NCBI RefSeq assembly: GCF_000003605.2 | Contig: NW_003113709.1 | Coordinates: 1 to 14,403 of the forward strand | Source of the DNA: Saccoglossus kowalevskii | Lineage: Eukaryota; Hemichordata; Enteropneusta; Harrimaniidae | Length of the DNA stretch: 14,403 bases | Reading direction: 5' to 3' | Position numbers and translations under genes: made by a program | Shown here: piece after piece, positions 1 to 9,000 of the stretch | How positions within the stretch are numbered: the first letter of the stretch is position 1 | Layout: every line of letters starts with the position of its first letter | Notes under the pieces: generated by a model | Told to the model about the DNA's origin: nothing | What the model saw: only the letters and a program-made list of their open reading frames with translations | Databases searched by the model: none

Positions 1-69
1 AGTAAACCCAGCATACAGTACAGTTCTCTATGGGGTGAGAACACCGCCCAAAATTATATTGGTGTCTTA

Positions 70-262
70 TGTGGACATTATGTCATCATTGTGGTCATTA
101 TGTCATCATTATTATGTTATTATTGGGTTGTTTGGTTGTTATTTGGGCATTATGTTATTATTATTATGTCATTATTTCATTGTTATTGTTTTGTTATTCA
201 AATATTTGGTTATTATAATGCTATTGTATGGTTATTTGGTCGTTATTGTCCAAATATGCATT
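70..262. repeat. T-rich low-complexity region
   Basis: The + strand is dominated by T, A and G in loose, imperfect repeats of ATTATGTCATTATT and TTATTGGTTG types. Open reading frames exist here only because the sequence is poor in stop trinucleotides; their translations are runs of I, V, L, Y and C with no domain. I read this as degenerate simple-sequence DNA upstream of the integrase gene, and see no promoter element in it. Confidence 0.6.
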
Positions 263-312
263 TAATTGGTTGTCTCGACATTTAATTGTTTTGATATTCC
301 CCCGATATGTGA

Positions 313-488
313 TTGTCTTGACATTCTCTCAACATTGTCTTGACATTCTCTCAACATTGTCTTGACATTCTCTCAACTTTGTCTTGACATTCTCTCAACA
401 TTGTCTTGACATTCTCTCAACTTTGTCTTGACATTCTCTCAACTTTGTCTTGACATTATCTCAACATTGTCTTGACATTCTCTCAACA
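313..488. repeat. 22-bp minisatellite, eight units
   Basis: Eight head-to-tail units share the core TTGTCTTGACATTCTCTCAA and end in CA or CT. One unit has ATTATCTC in place of ATTCTCTC. The units follow each other with no spacer, so this is a minisatellite and not a CRISPR array. Decayed versions lie on both sides, for example around 270-300 and at about 575-600, the latter only some 27 bases before the start codon of the integrase gene. The array therefore lies in the presumed promoter or 5' UTR of that gene. Confidence 0.9.
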
Positions 489-626
489 TTCTCACACTAT
501 TTCCTTGATATTCGCTCCATAAATCTTCTCAACATTTATCCTCACAATTTATTGTCGTTATATTCTACTGACATTTCATTGTCTTGAAATTCTCTCGACA
601 TCCGCACCCAGAAATCTTTGTCCAAC

Positions 627-2665
627 ATGGCGACGATTTCAGAACAGTTGTTTGATATTGCTGAATCACTTGATGCAGTTACTAGGCCGAGTGAATTAGA
701 AGCTATATTTGACGATGTAGTTTTTCTAGAAGAGGAACTTGTTGAATTCAGCATCAATGCCGATGTCCCGGACTATGCTTTTTCCCAACTGAATCTTGCT
801 ATAAGAATTTTGAAAGATTTTATTGACAATCAGAATAACATTTCTGATCCTAGTACAAATTGGCCGTATTGTTCAGACAAATTATTTTGCGGAGAACCAG
901 GTAGGCCGCAGTTCGACATTTCGAAAGAGCAGTTGCAGTACTTTACAGTAGAAGGATTTAGTGTGCCAGCAATGGCAAAAATGCTCGGGGTTTCAATCCG
1001 AACCATACAAAGACGTATGGTTGTGTACGGCATTTCAATTGCTGAATCATATGCAGAGTTGTCTGATCGAGAACTTGATGGAATTGTAACTGACATAATT
1101 ACTCGTCTTCCAAATACGGGCATGAAAAGGTTACATGGGTTGTTACGTGCCGAAGGCAAACGTGTGACAATTTTTCGTGTCCGAGAAAGTCTCAGACGTG
1201 TTGACCCGAATGGAGTTGTTAGTAGAAGAAGAACTGCAATACGTAGACGACAATACAACGTCCCATGCCCGAACGCATTGTGGCACATTGATGGAAATCA
1301 CAAACTTATAAGGTTTGTACTGTGTTGCTGGTGTTTGTAAAAAAACGTGGCATTGTCTATATCCATACAAATATGTGACAAGTAGTAATGGAATGTTCAA
1401 ATTATTCGTAAAAATGTTATGCACTATTGAAGCCAAGCATATTTAATAACATTTTGTTATTTGACCGCATTTAATTTTTGAATTTCGTTTAATCATTGCT
1501 CGTTAAACACATCGTTATAACACGCATACCTTGGCCCTTTAGGGTCTCTGTTCTCAGATACACCAACGTTTCTTAACAAGTTGTTTCTTCTATATTGTCC
1601 ATAGATGGAAGTTTGTAGTACATGGCGGAGTTGATGGTTTTTCGCGATTGGTGGTCTATTTGTTATGTAGTGACAACAACAGATCGACTACAGTCCTTGA
1701 AAGCTTTGAAGATGCAACTGAACGGCTTGGAGTTCCCTCTCGAGTTAGAGGTGACAAGGGTGGTGAAAACGTAGATGTTTCTTTATTTATGCTTAGTCAT
1801 CCGGACAGAGGAACAGGAAGGGGTAGTTTTATATCTGGCAGGAGTGTACACAATCAGAGGATTGAACGTTTATGGCGGGATGTTTTTTGTGGTGTTTTAT
1901 TTAAATATTACCATCTATTTTACTACCTGGAAGAGAAATTACTACTCGATATAGACAATGATGTTGATAACTTTTGTCTACATTTTACATACTTGCAAAG
2001 AATAAATCAAGATCTTAATCACTGGCCAGAAGGGTGGAACCACCACAAACTTAGCTCAGCTAATAGCAGATCACCAAGACAGCTATGGATTCAAGGTTCT
2101 ATGCAGATGGCCGACTCAAGTTATATCCCAATAAGAGAACTATTTGAACCACGAACTGAGGTTTGTATTACATCATCTTTGCCAATTATATTTTCACAAA
2201 AAAATTATACATTAATAGTTTGCCATGCATATTTCTTTAATTTGCTTACAGTGGATGCACCCTGTAAATATTGAGAATAGTATTTGGGCAGTATGCGATA
2301 ATGATCTAAATGTCAAATATATGACCCAACCTTGTATTAGTAACAAAATAAATATACCTAATCTACTGTGCAATATAGAAGAACATATTAAATACGTATG
2401 TGTCTTCTGAGTATCTTACACTAATTGTTCTTCCGCTTAAAAGGTTGAACTCGATGAGTATGGAATTGACTGGGACGGACCTCTTCCTGAAGATACAACA
2501 GATGCAACGGTTGAAATTCCACAAATTCATTGTCCCCTACAAGACAATGAATTGGAAGATCTTTATAGTTCCATTGACCCCTTAAGAGACGATAATGCAT
2601 ATGGTATATCAGTGTATCAAAACGTCATTGCCTTTGTAAATACAGTGCTCGACAGGAGAGAATGA
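627..2665 (+). CDS. integrase-core (DDE) HTH protein, three exons
   Basis: Exons 627-1312, 1605-2160 and 2444-2665 join into 487 residues. The introns are GT-AG (phase 2, then phase 0). The ATG at 627 has A at -3 and G at +4. In order: an acidic helical N-terminus (about 1-75); a GRP motif then a helix-turn-helix (about 92-131, with [11 protein letters not shown]); a basic RRR-containing linker (about 197-209); and an integrase (rve) core with DDE residues in WHIDGNHKL (D222), RGDKGGEN (D279) and NQRIERLW (E316), giving a DD36E spacing. The C-terminal exon carries [12 protein letters not shown], which I recall as typical of a multicopy animal family usually annotated as integrase core domain protein. 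By family, the protein should bind DNA and join strands. No frameshift or internal stop is visible. I did not find flanking inverted repeats, so it may be a mobile transposase or a domesticated copy. The family and exon structure are well supported; present activity is unknown. Confidence 0.88.
1313..1604 (+). other. intron 1 of the integrase gene
   Basis: The donor is ATAAG|GTTTGT and the acceptor is TGTCCATAG|ATGG. Removing 292 bases restores the family sequence across the catalytic region (HKLIR joined to WKFVVHGG). Read through, the frame hits a stop soon after the donor. The intron falls between the first catalytic Asp and the rest of the integrase core. Confidence 0.85.
2161..2443 (+). 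other. intron 2 of the integrase gene
   Basis: The donor is ACTGAG|GTTTGT and the acceptor is GCTTAAAAG|GTTGAACTC. The junction is phase 0 and joins EPRTE to [10 protein letters not shown], the expected start of the conserved C-terminal segment. The intron is 283 bases, almost the same size as intron 1. The acceptor lacks a long pyrimidine tract but has TTCTTCCGCTT just upstream. Confidence 0.8.
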
Positions 2666-3490
2666 ATATTATTAGTAAGTCATTTGTAACCAGTACAGAG
2701 CACATCACAAGATAATCAAATCTGACCACACCGGATTTCTCATAACACTGAATCTGTTTATCAGAACTGTTACTGTGATAGCAATTTTGGATGTTACACA
2801 AAATCGCCTAATTGAGTGATGATAAGCAGCGCATTAGAAGCCTGTATATGTATTATTTTAATAGCACCTGAAAAAAAACCGTGCGGTTGGCGTCACTCAA
2901 AACTTTTCCACAATTCAAATCGGGGCTAGTAAATGTTTTTGAATCGGTGAATCAGCCATTATTGCAATCACAGTAATATCAGAACAGAGATTTCTGCCCA
3001 CGAATAATTTCAAATTTTTACATAACTAAATTGTGGATTTGATAGATGAATATTCTTCAGATTTGTTTGTTTACCTTCTACAACAGACTAATGGTGTTTG
3101 GCGCTATCGTCTGACTTATATAACTAGTTAATGTGCATTGAAGTATTGGCTTGTTAATCGGCAATGAATCATGATTACATCAAAACTCCTGAATCCTATT
3201 GATGACCGATTTCATATCGTATTTTATGTACACCTTCTATTGTGTAAATGCAGATTTATTTATTTTGTAAATAGTAAACTGATTTATGTAGATTCTGAGT
3301 ATTGCAATTCTGAGCTTACTGGAACAAAACAAAAATATGAGTGTGTTCTACGGTGTATGTTTTTTTTTATGATTTTAATTACATTTTATTATAAACTATA
3401 CATAATTCTTGGACTGGCAACTGCGAAGAGATTTTAGCTCTGCTGTCATTGAAGATTCATATGATTGTGCTGATGACGATAGGTGATTGT
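2666..3490. other. intergenic DNA after the integrase gene
   Basis: No gene could be supported in this stretch. It should include the integrase 3' UTR, but I found no canonical AATAAA soon after the stop codon. An 88-aa reading frame at 3171-3437 is rich in F, I, Y and C and looks like chance AT-rich sequence. A short exon-like stretch at 3433-3482 is discussed as a finding. Confidence 0.6.
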
Positions 3491-3499
3491 CCGGCCATT

Positions 3500-3960
3500 T
3501 GTCAACTATTGGAACTTTCAACTTCTTCTTGAATACCAATTTCTTTGATAACTTTGGTGGATCTGTCAGATTTATTCATTTTGTGATGAATCATATCTTA
3601 AATTGTCTATTTTTAATCAATATTTTTATCATTCTTATTCTTGAAAACTGGTATTTCGAATGCTTGGATACTTGGTATGCATGTACCTTGGGATGATCAG
3701 AATTGTTTCATTCTTTATTTTTAGTGAATAGTTTTATCCTTTTTGGTCAAAATAGATATTTTCGACTTCTTCTTGAAAACCACTCACACTGGTGCATCAT
3801 GATTCAGATACCTTGAGTGGTGTACTATAAGGTTTGTTTATTTAGTGATATCTTCAATTCTCTATTTTTGGTGAATATAATTTTTATGTATTTATGTCAA
3901 TTTTGGTCAAAACATATTTTTGAAAATCACTAGTCCGATCGCTTTGATACATGTACTTAA
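3500..3960 (+). repeat. diverged tandem repeat, array A
   Basis: Four imperfect units spaced roughly 110-150 bases share a block like CTTCTTCTTGAAAACCACT, at about 3521, 3631, 3764 and 3911. Two units have TTTTGGTCAAAA upstream of the block. Where complete, the block is followed by a GCTTTGATACTTGGTATGCA-like segment (near 3660-3680 and 3940-3955). Reverse-complement relatives occur in two introns of the HECT gene (about 10430-10720 and 11990-12320), so this is a dispersed repeat family. No coding capacity is seen. Confidence 0.7.
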
Positions 3961-4344
3961 TATGTATGTATATATCATGTAACCATGTATGAACTATGGT
4001 TGATTTATTTCAAGATCAATGAATAAAATTCTTTATGAATAGTCACATTTTGCAAATGTGTTATCTATTGTTTAATTTCATTCTACCATGTTTAACACAA
4101 GTTCATGACTTGCGCAATGTAACTTTGGTGTCCAGTGCAGTATTTGCAATGCACAGCCTCATGAACTGTCAAAATCTCTAGCTAATCTGTATTTGAACAA
4201 TTGTTACAATTTACAAGATCAACAATATCTGATTGTGAAGAAATCAAGAACAATTAAATAAAAAAAAATATTAGAAAAAAATCCCATGTGGAGACACATT
4301 AAAAATAATTTGAAATTACTTATTTATTATTTGCTAAAAAAAAT

Positions 4345-5060
4345 AATTATGCAAATCAGAAAATTAATATGAACAGATTTGAGTGTAAAACTAATGAGGT
4401 CTGTGCAATATAACAGACCATCTATGTACCAAGTTTTATTGAAATGTGATTAGAACCAAAAAATTATGAATTATTATGCTAATTAGGGAATTAATATGAA
4501 CAGATTTTAACCCCAAATTAATCAGGTTTGTACATTATCCTAGAGCATCTTTGTACTATGTTTCATTAAAATGTGATTAGTACTTGAGATATCAGTGTGA
4601 AAGTTGAAAATCGATTAATTATGCAAATTAGGTAATTATTATGCACAATTATTAACCCTAAAACTAATAAGGTCTCTGCATAGTCCTTGAGTATCTATGT
4701 ACCAAATGTCATTGAAATGTAATGCTTACTACTGGAAATATCAAAGCTGAAAATTAATTATGCAAATTAGGTAATTAATATGTACTTATATTACCCTAAA
4801 AACTATCAGGTCCGTGCAGTGTCCTATGATACCTATGTTAGAAGTTTCATTGAAATGTGATAATTAGTACTTGAGGTATCAGTGAAAAAACGAAAATTGA
4901 CTGATAATTATGCAATTTAGGTAATTAATATGCACAGATTTTTACCAGAAACTAATCAAATATGCGCATAAGTTCAGAGCATCTATGTACCAAGTTTCAT
5001 CAAAATCCAATGAGTGGTTCTTTAGATAGCAGTGGAACAGACGGACACACATACAGACAA
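4345..5060 (+). repeat. about 150-bp tandem array with CAGAC-type tail
   Basis: Five diverged units start at about 4345, 4469, 4617, 4756 and 4906. Each opens with AATTATGCAAATTAGG-like sequence, continues with TAATTAATATGCACAG, then a GGTCTGTGCA-like block, then ATCTATGTACCAAGTTTCAT, and most end with GATTAGTACTTGAGATATCA. The last unit departs from the pattern and runs into GGAACAGACGGACACACATA, a GACA/GACG-rich tail. A tandem core with a microsatellite-like 3' cap resembles the non-autonomous elements called pearl or CvA in bivalves. That comparison is by architecture only. Confidence 0.8.
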
Positions 5061-5827
5061 ACTAACTGCAAAGACTCACATTGTGTTCTTGGCACATGGG
5101 GGTCAATCACTAAAATTAAATTATATTGTTACCAACAACAAAGACACCAGAAATCCATTTTGGGTTCAAAATGCTGTTTTAATCACAATTGACACAAAAC
5201 TGCTACAAGCAGCTAGTGAGCACTAACATTACATGAGCACTTTAATGCAACAAACAAGTGACATGCGTTCAATGAATCAAGCAACGCATACAACGCACAC
5301 TAACCAATTTTGCTCTGTGCAAATTCTGTTACAGAATGAATAGACGAATGTAAACAGTCAAAACAAGTAAACTAATAAAAGCATAAACATGTACAAATGA
5401 TACTTGATAATTATAACACAGGAAATGTTTGAGACTGCAACTAATCTATATTGGACTCAATCCTACTATAAAACATTTTAACTACTGCAGAAAAAAAACA
5501 ACATATATCATATCAATGATGCTAACATGGATAACCCAAAACGCTTTCAAAAATACACATGTATAATATACAAGTTTCAATTAATATATTTAGTTATGTT
5601 GACAGAACCTTACCTACTATAACAGCCACAAATTCAGAGAAAGTGCATGATATATCAGCATTGTTTCACCTCAGGTGGACTACATTTTACATGCTGCAGA
5701 TTACTACATGCATGTAAAGTTGGCCATACATGTGCAAAAAAAATAACTATATTTATGCAGTACAAGTTATACTATGCAGTTCCTTTTTGCAGTTAGTGCA
5801 CGAGTATCAACAATATTAATATAATAT
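5061..5827. other. intergenic DNA between convergent genes
   Basis: No gene, RNA gene or strong repeat could be supported. The first part, to about 5100, is the flank of the capped tandem array. It contains GCAAAGACTCACATTGTGTT, which resembles GCAAAGACTGCACATGTGTG at about 9677, the flank of another tailed repeat. The rest is AT-rich unique-looking sequence with short ACATGTA-type motifs. Confidence 0.5.
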
Positions 5828-5833
5828 TTTATT
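5828..5833 (-). terminator. poly(A) signal for the HECT gene
   Basis: On the - strand this reads AATAAA, about 170 bases past the stop codon of the HECT gene. It is the first canonical signal I find in the expected direction, so 5828-6005 is the likely core of the 3' UTR. In AT-rich DNA such hexamers also arise by chance, and no clear GU-rich downstream element was identified. Confidence 0.45.
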
Positions 5834-6005
5834 TTAAGTTTGTGATTTTCCAGGTTGTCCATGTAGTGGTATAGAATATCTATTTGGAAATGTTGTCAAG
5901 ACTTTTTGAGATATTAGAAGATTAAAGTGACAAGTTACAAATCAAGCTCTCATAGATCACTTACTTATAGTAAGTTCAATGCTATTACACCTGTGTATGT
6001 TGTCT

Positions 6006-9000
6006 CTAGACATTGCCAAAATCACGACAATTTGATAAAGCAAACGTAAATCTCTCCGAAAAATCTTCTATGCAACTGAAATTTCTAGGTAATCGCAGAA
6101 TATTGGCACATGTATTTGAGCTTGGAACAGTAGAGTTTGTGATAAATTCTATGGATGGACTTTCTGTGAAACCTAAAGGGGGAATTGAATGAGTGCCAGT
6201 GAAGAATGCGAAAATGTCACCAAGTGTTATGACTACTTCTATGGGTTGATTATCACTCCCAGCAAACAAACATGCCTTCTGATTACCTGTTAAGACAAAA
6301 TGTAAATGAATGTAAGATTGAGGTTCCACTTGTCAAATTGTGATATCATTTAGCATTATAATAAATAATACTATATTCTCAGTGGGAATTGATAACGAAA
6401 ATCTGATATACAACTTTTCTCGAGAAATTACATGGACAAATTTCAATGAAGTCAGTTGAAAATTGGCAAATGTACCGGTATTTAGATTTTTAAAATTCAT
6501 AGGCAAACTAGGTATAGACTAAAGTGTCAAGTATTACATCCCAGGGGGGATTGACACGAGAGGGTGCCATTCGTCCTGAATGAAAAGTTCAAAGTCAGTC
6601 GTTCGTAGCTCATCGTCTAAGCTACTACCTTTTACGAACATATGAAACCATTTCAGCGATTTCTTTACAGCATAAGGCCAAAAAACAACAACTTATGTTG
6701 CCCTTAATTCGGAAAATTGAAAAATTGGGTCAGTCGGTCAGATTTTTTTTTTTAAACTCGTGAAAACTAAGGGTATCGTAAATAGCCGAGGTATATGGGA
6801 ATCAATGCAAGAGACATGTTTGCTCTTCAGACTTCATAGTATTCGAAACATGTAAGAGAAATACAGATCAACCCGAGATTCAAAGTCGCCCTTATCCCCC
6901 CAGGGACCCTGGGGTTCAAACAACAGTCTGGACACTTTTTACTGCTCAAAATGTTGAGTTTTTAATATATATAAAAAAAATGCGACCTGATATTTCAGCC
7001 CAAGTTCTACACATGATTTTATTGCATTCAAAATTGTTCCATTTCAAACTGCACATGCACACACACTGTGGTTTCTCGAAATGCATACTAATTAGGTTAC
7101 TTGTCAGAGACACAAGTCACTGAAAATATTTTGAGCAAATTTGTACAATAGTACTTGAGTGAAATATAAACATTCCTCTGCATTCTCCATGAATTTCATA
7201 GGTTGCTATGATCAGCGTATAGAAAAAACCTGTGGTTACTTTCAACAGTTTGCTGGAGTCTGGTAAAAATTGTGTCTAAAAAAACACCTTTACATCAGTT
7301 TTTTGATTATTTTTTCAGCTCGTAAACATAGAATCAGTCAATTTAGAACTATCATGTATGCTTTCGGAAAGTATTTTGGCACAAATTTACTGAAAAAAAA
7401 CGAGTTTTCCATTGCCCATTAATTATGAATTATGCAAATGAGACATTTATTTTGACCAATTGTGTCATGGAACTCCCCCCCCCTCCCCCCGTAATTCACC
7501 TTATCCACAGAAACAGTGACATAGAAAAAAAGCTTAAACATTTACAATACATGTAGATTACAACATTTTGTAGTTGTCTAACCTTTAGCACATTCATCAA
7601 TAAATTCAAACCAATAGTAGATGGTAGTTTCTTCTTCTATCCTTTTATTTGAGCCACTTGGACTATATTCCACATGGATTGATTTTAAGTAGTCAGCTGA
7701 TGGGAGTAGCTTTTTACTCAAGCACATGAAGTGCTCCATAGATCCTAATTTAAAATAATAAAACATAGTAAAAACCATGAGGGCATTGCCCTTGTTCAAG
7801 CTTCTCAGAGTTTCATGTTATAACTTCTTTGGAATTAACACTTTCTTTTGATACACTATGTGTAAGCTTCCCTCACATTTATAAAATCATTAAAACTGGG
7901 GAGGAGATTACCAATTTGGATTGGTGGCACATAATTTGTGATTAAAAAACAAAATACAGTAAATAGGCTTAAATGTGAATGTACTGTTTAACAAGAGCAG
8001 CGCTGGTAAATGCCTTGGTTAAAGCAGAGTGTAAGATCAGCTATGGTTTACAAGGTATTACAAGGGGGCTCATAGCAGTGCAATTCAGAATTGCATATGG
8101 ATAAATGCTAGGTCAAAGGATGCATCTTTTCAGTCTCTTGTGAAATGTTTACAATAAAGCACCGGTTGAATGTCTCTATCTGCAATAGTGCTCTAGATAT
8201 GATAGTTATGCATTTTTAATTAGATTACATAACCATATACATGTATGGTCAATAATTTAATTGGTCATGTCTATCTGCAATAGTGCTCATCTGCCAGTAA
8301 GAACTGTTGCCATACCCATGTTAACGTATAGGAATTTTATAAGACGTATTTTCATCAATATCTTGAAAACTCCTATCCAAGATTTCATGGATGTGAATAA
8401 TATCGGAAAGCTTAAAAGTAATCAAATCAAAACTAATCAAGTTATTGCGACCAGAAAAAAGGTTTATGACGATGACAGTATTGTCTCTAATACTTTGTCC
8501 CTCAATATTTATTTTGGACAAGGCAAAACCAAACTTAAAATGTATATGTGTAGACTAGAGAGAGATATGCAAGGTAAATCTTAAAGTTTGACCTAAACAT
8601 TGAACCAATAAAACAATCTTTGCACAGCTGGGTTTCTTAATACATTAAGCAGTTACCTATGATTTGTATGCATATTACACATTTAAATTAACTTGAGCAA
8701 TCTGCATTTGAACTTTGCAAGTTGAAATTAGTTGTAGAATTAACTTTTATCACACAGCTACAGAAGCCATAAAAAAGTAGGATGTTAAATATTTATGCAT
8801 ATCACCTCATTAATATACAAGTTTGAGGTAAATTATTCGCAACTTTTCATTTTCATTCCCATCCATACAGTGTGTCCAGTGATAGACACCATCGATTACC
8901 AAACAAGTTTGAGCACCCTCATCACCGATGTTGAAAATTTTAAGAGCAACTGTAAACTTACCTGGTTCGGCCTTTACCAAGTCTGCTATGTGCAGAACAT

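Larger units (their letters stand above)
6287..7582 (-). other. intron 8 of the HECT gene
   Basis: The donor is GCTAAAG|GTTAGA and the acceptor TTGTCTTAACAG|GTAATC (phase 1). The 1296 bases hold no gene I can support. They include a possible inverted-repeat element (6540-6905), a C-rich tract at 7475-7490, and an AATTATGCAAATGAGACATT segment near 7427 that resembles the start of units in the 4345-5060 array. Confidence 0.75.
7745..8961 (-). other. intron 7 of the HECT gene
   Basis: The donor is AACCAG|GTAAGT and the acceptor TTAAATTAG|GATC (phase 1). The protein frame continues past the donor by chance, so the exon end was set by the strong GTAAGT and by joining to the next HECT segment. The 1217 bases contain a 19-bp direct repeat (8175-8288) and a + strand reading frame (8261-8584), described separately. 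The rest shows nothing I can support. Confidence 0.75.

Noticed and set aside
35-285. Two overlapping + strand frames of 64-76 codons
   Set aside because: They lie in T-rich simple sequence and encode only hydrophobic low-complexity peptides.
313-488. Regularly repeated 22-bp units as a CRISPR array
   Set aside because: Units abut with no unique spacers and the genes are eukaryotic with introns, so it is a minisatellite.
542-1436. - strand frames opposite the first integrase exon
   Set aside because: They are antisense shadows of a well-supported exon and show no domain.
1-2900. Terminal inverted repeats flanking the integrase gene
   Set aside because: Comparison by eye of the left flank with the DNA after 2665 gave no convincing inverted match.
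3171-3437. 88-aa + strand frame
   Set aside because: AT-rich chance frame with biased residues, no domain, no splice support.
8810-8961. Continuation of the HECT exon past 8962
   Set aside because: A strong GTAAGT donor lies at the end of KAEP, and the following residues do not match the HECT fold, while the exon at 7744 does in the right phase.
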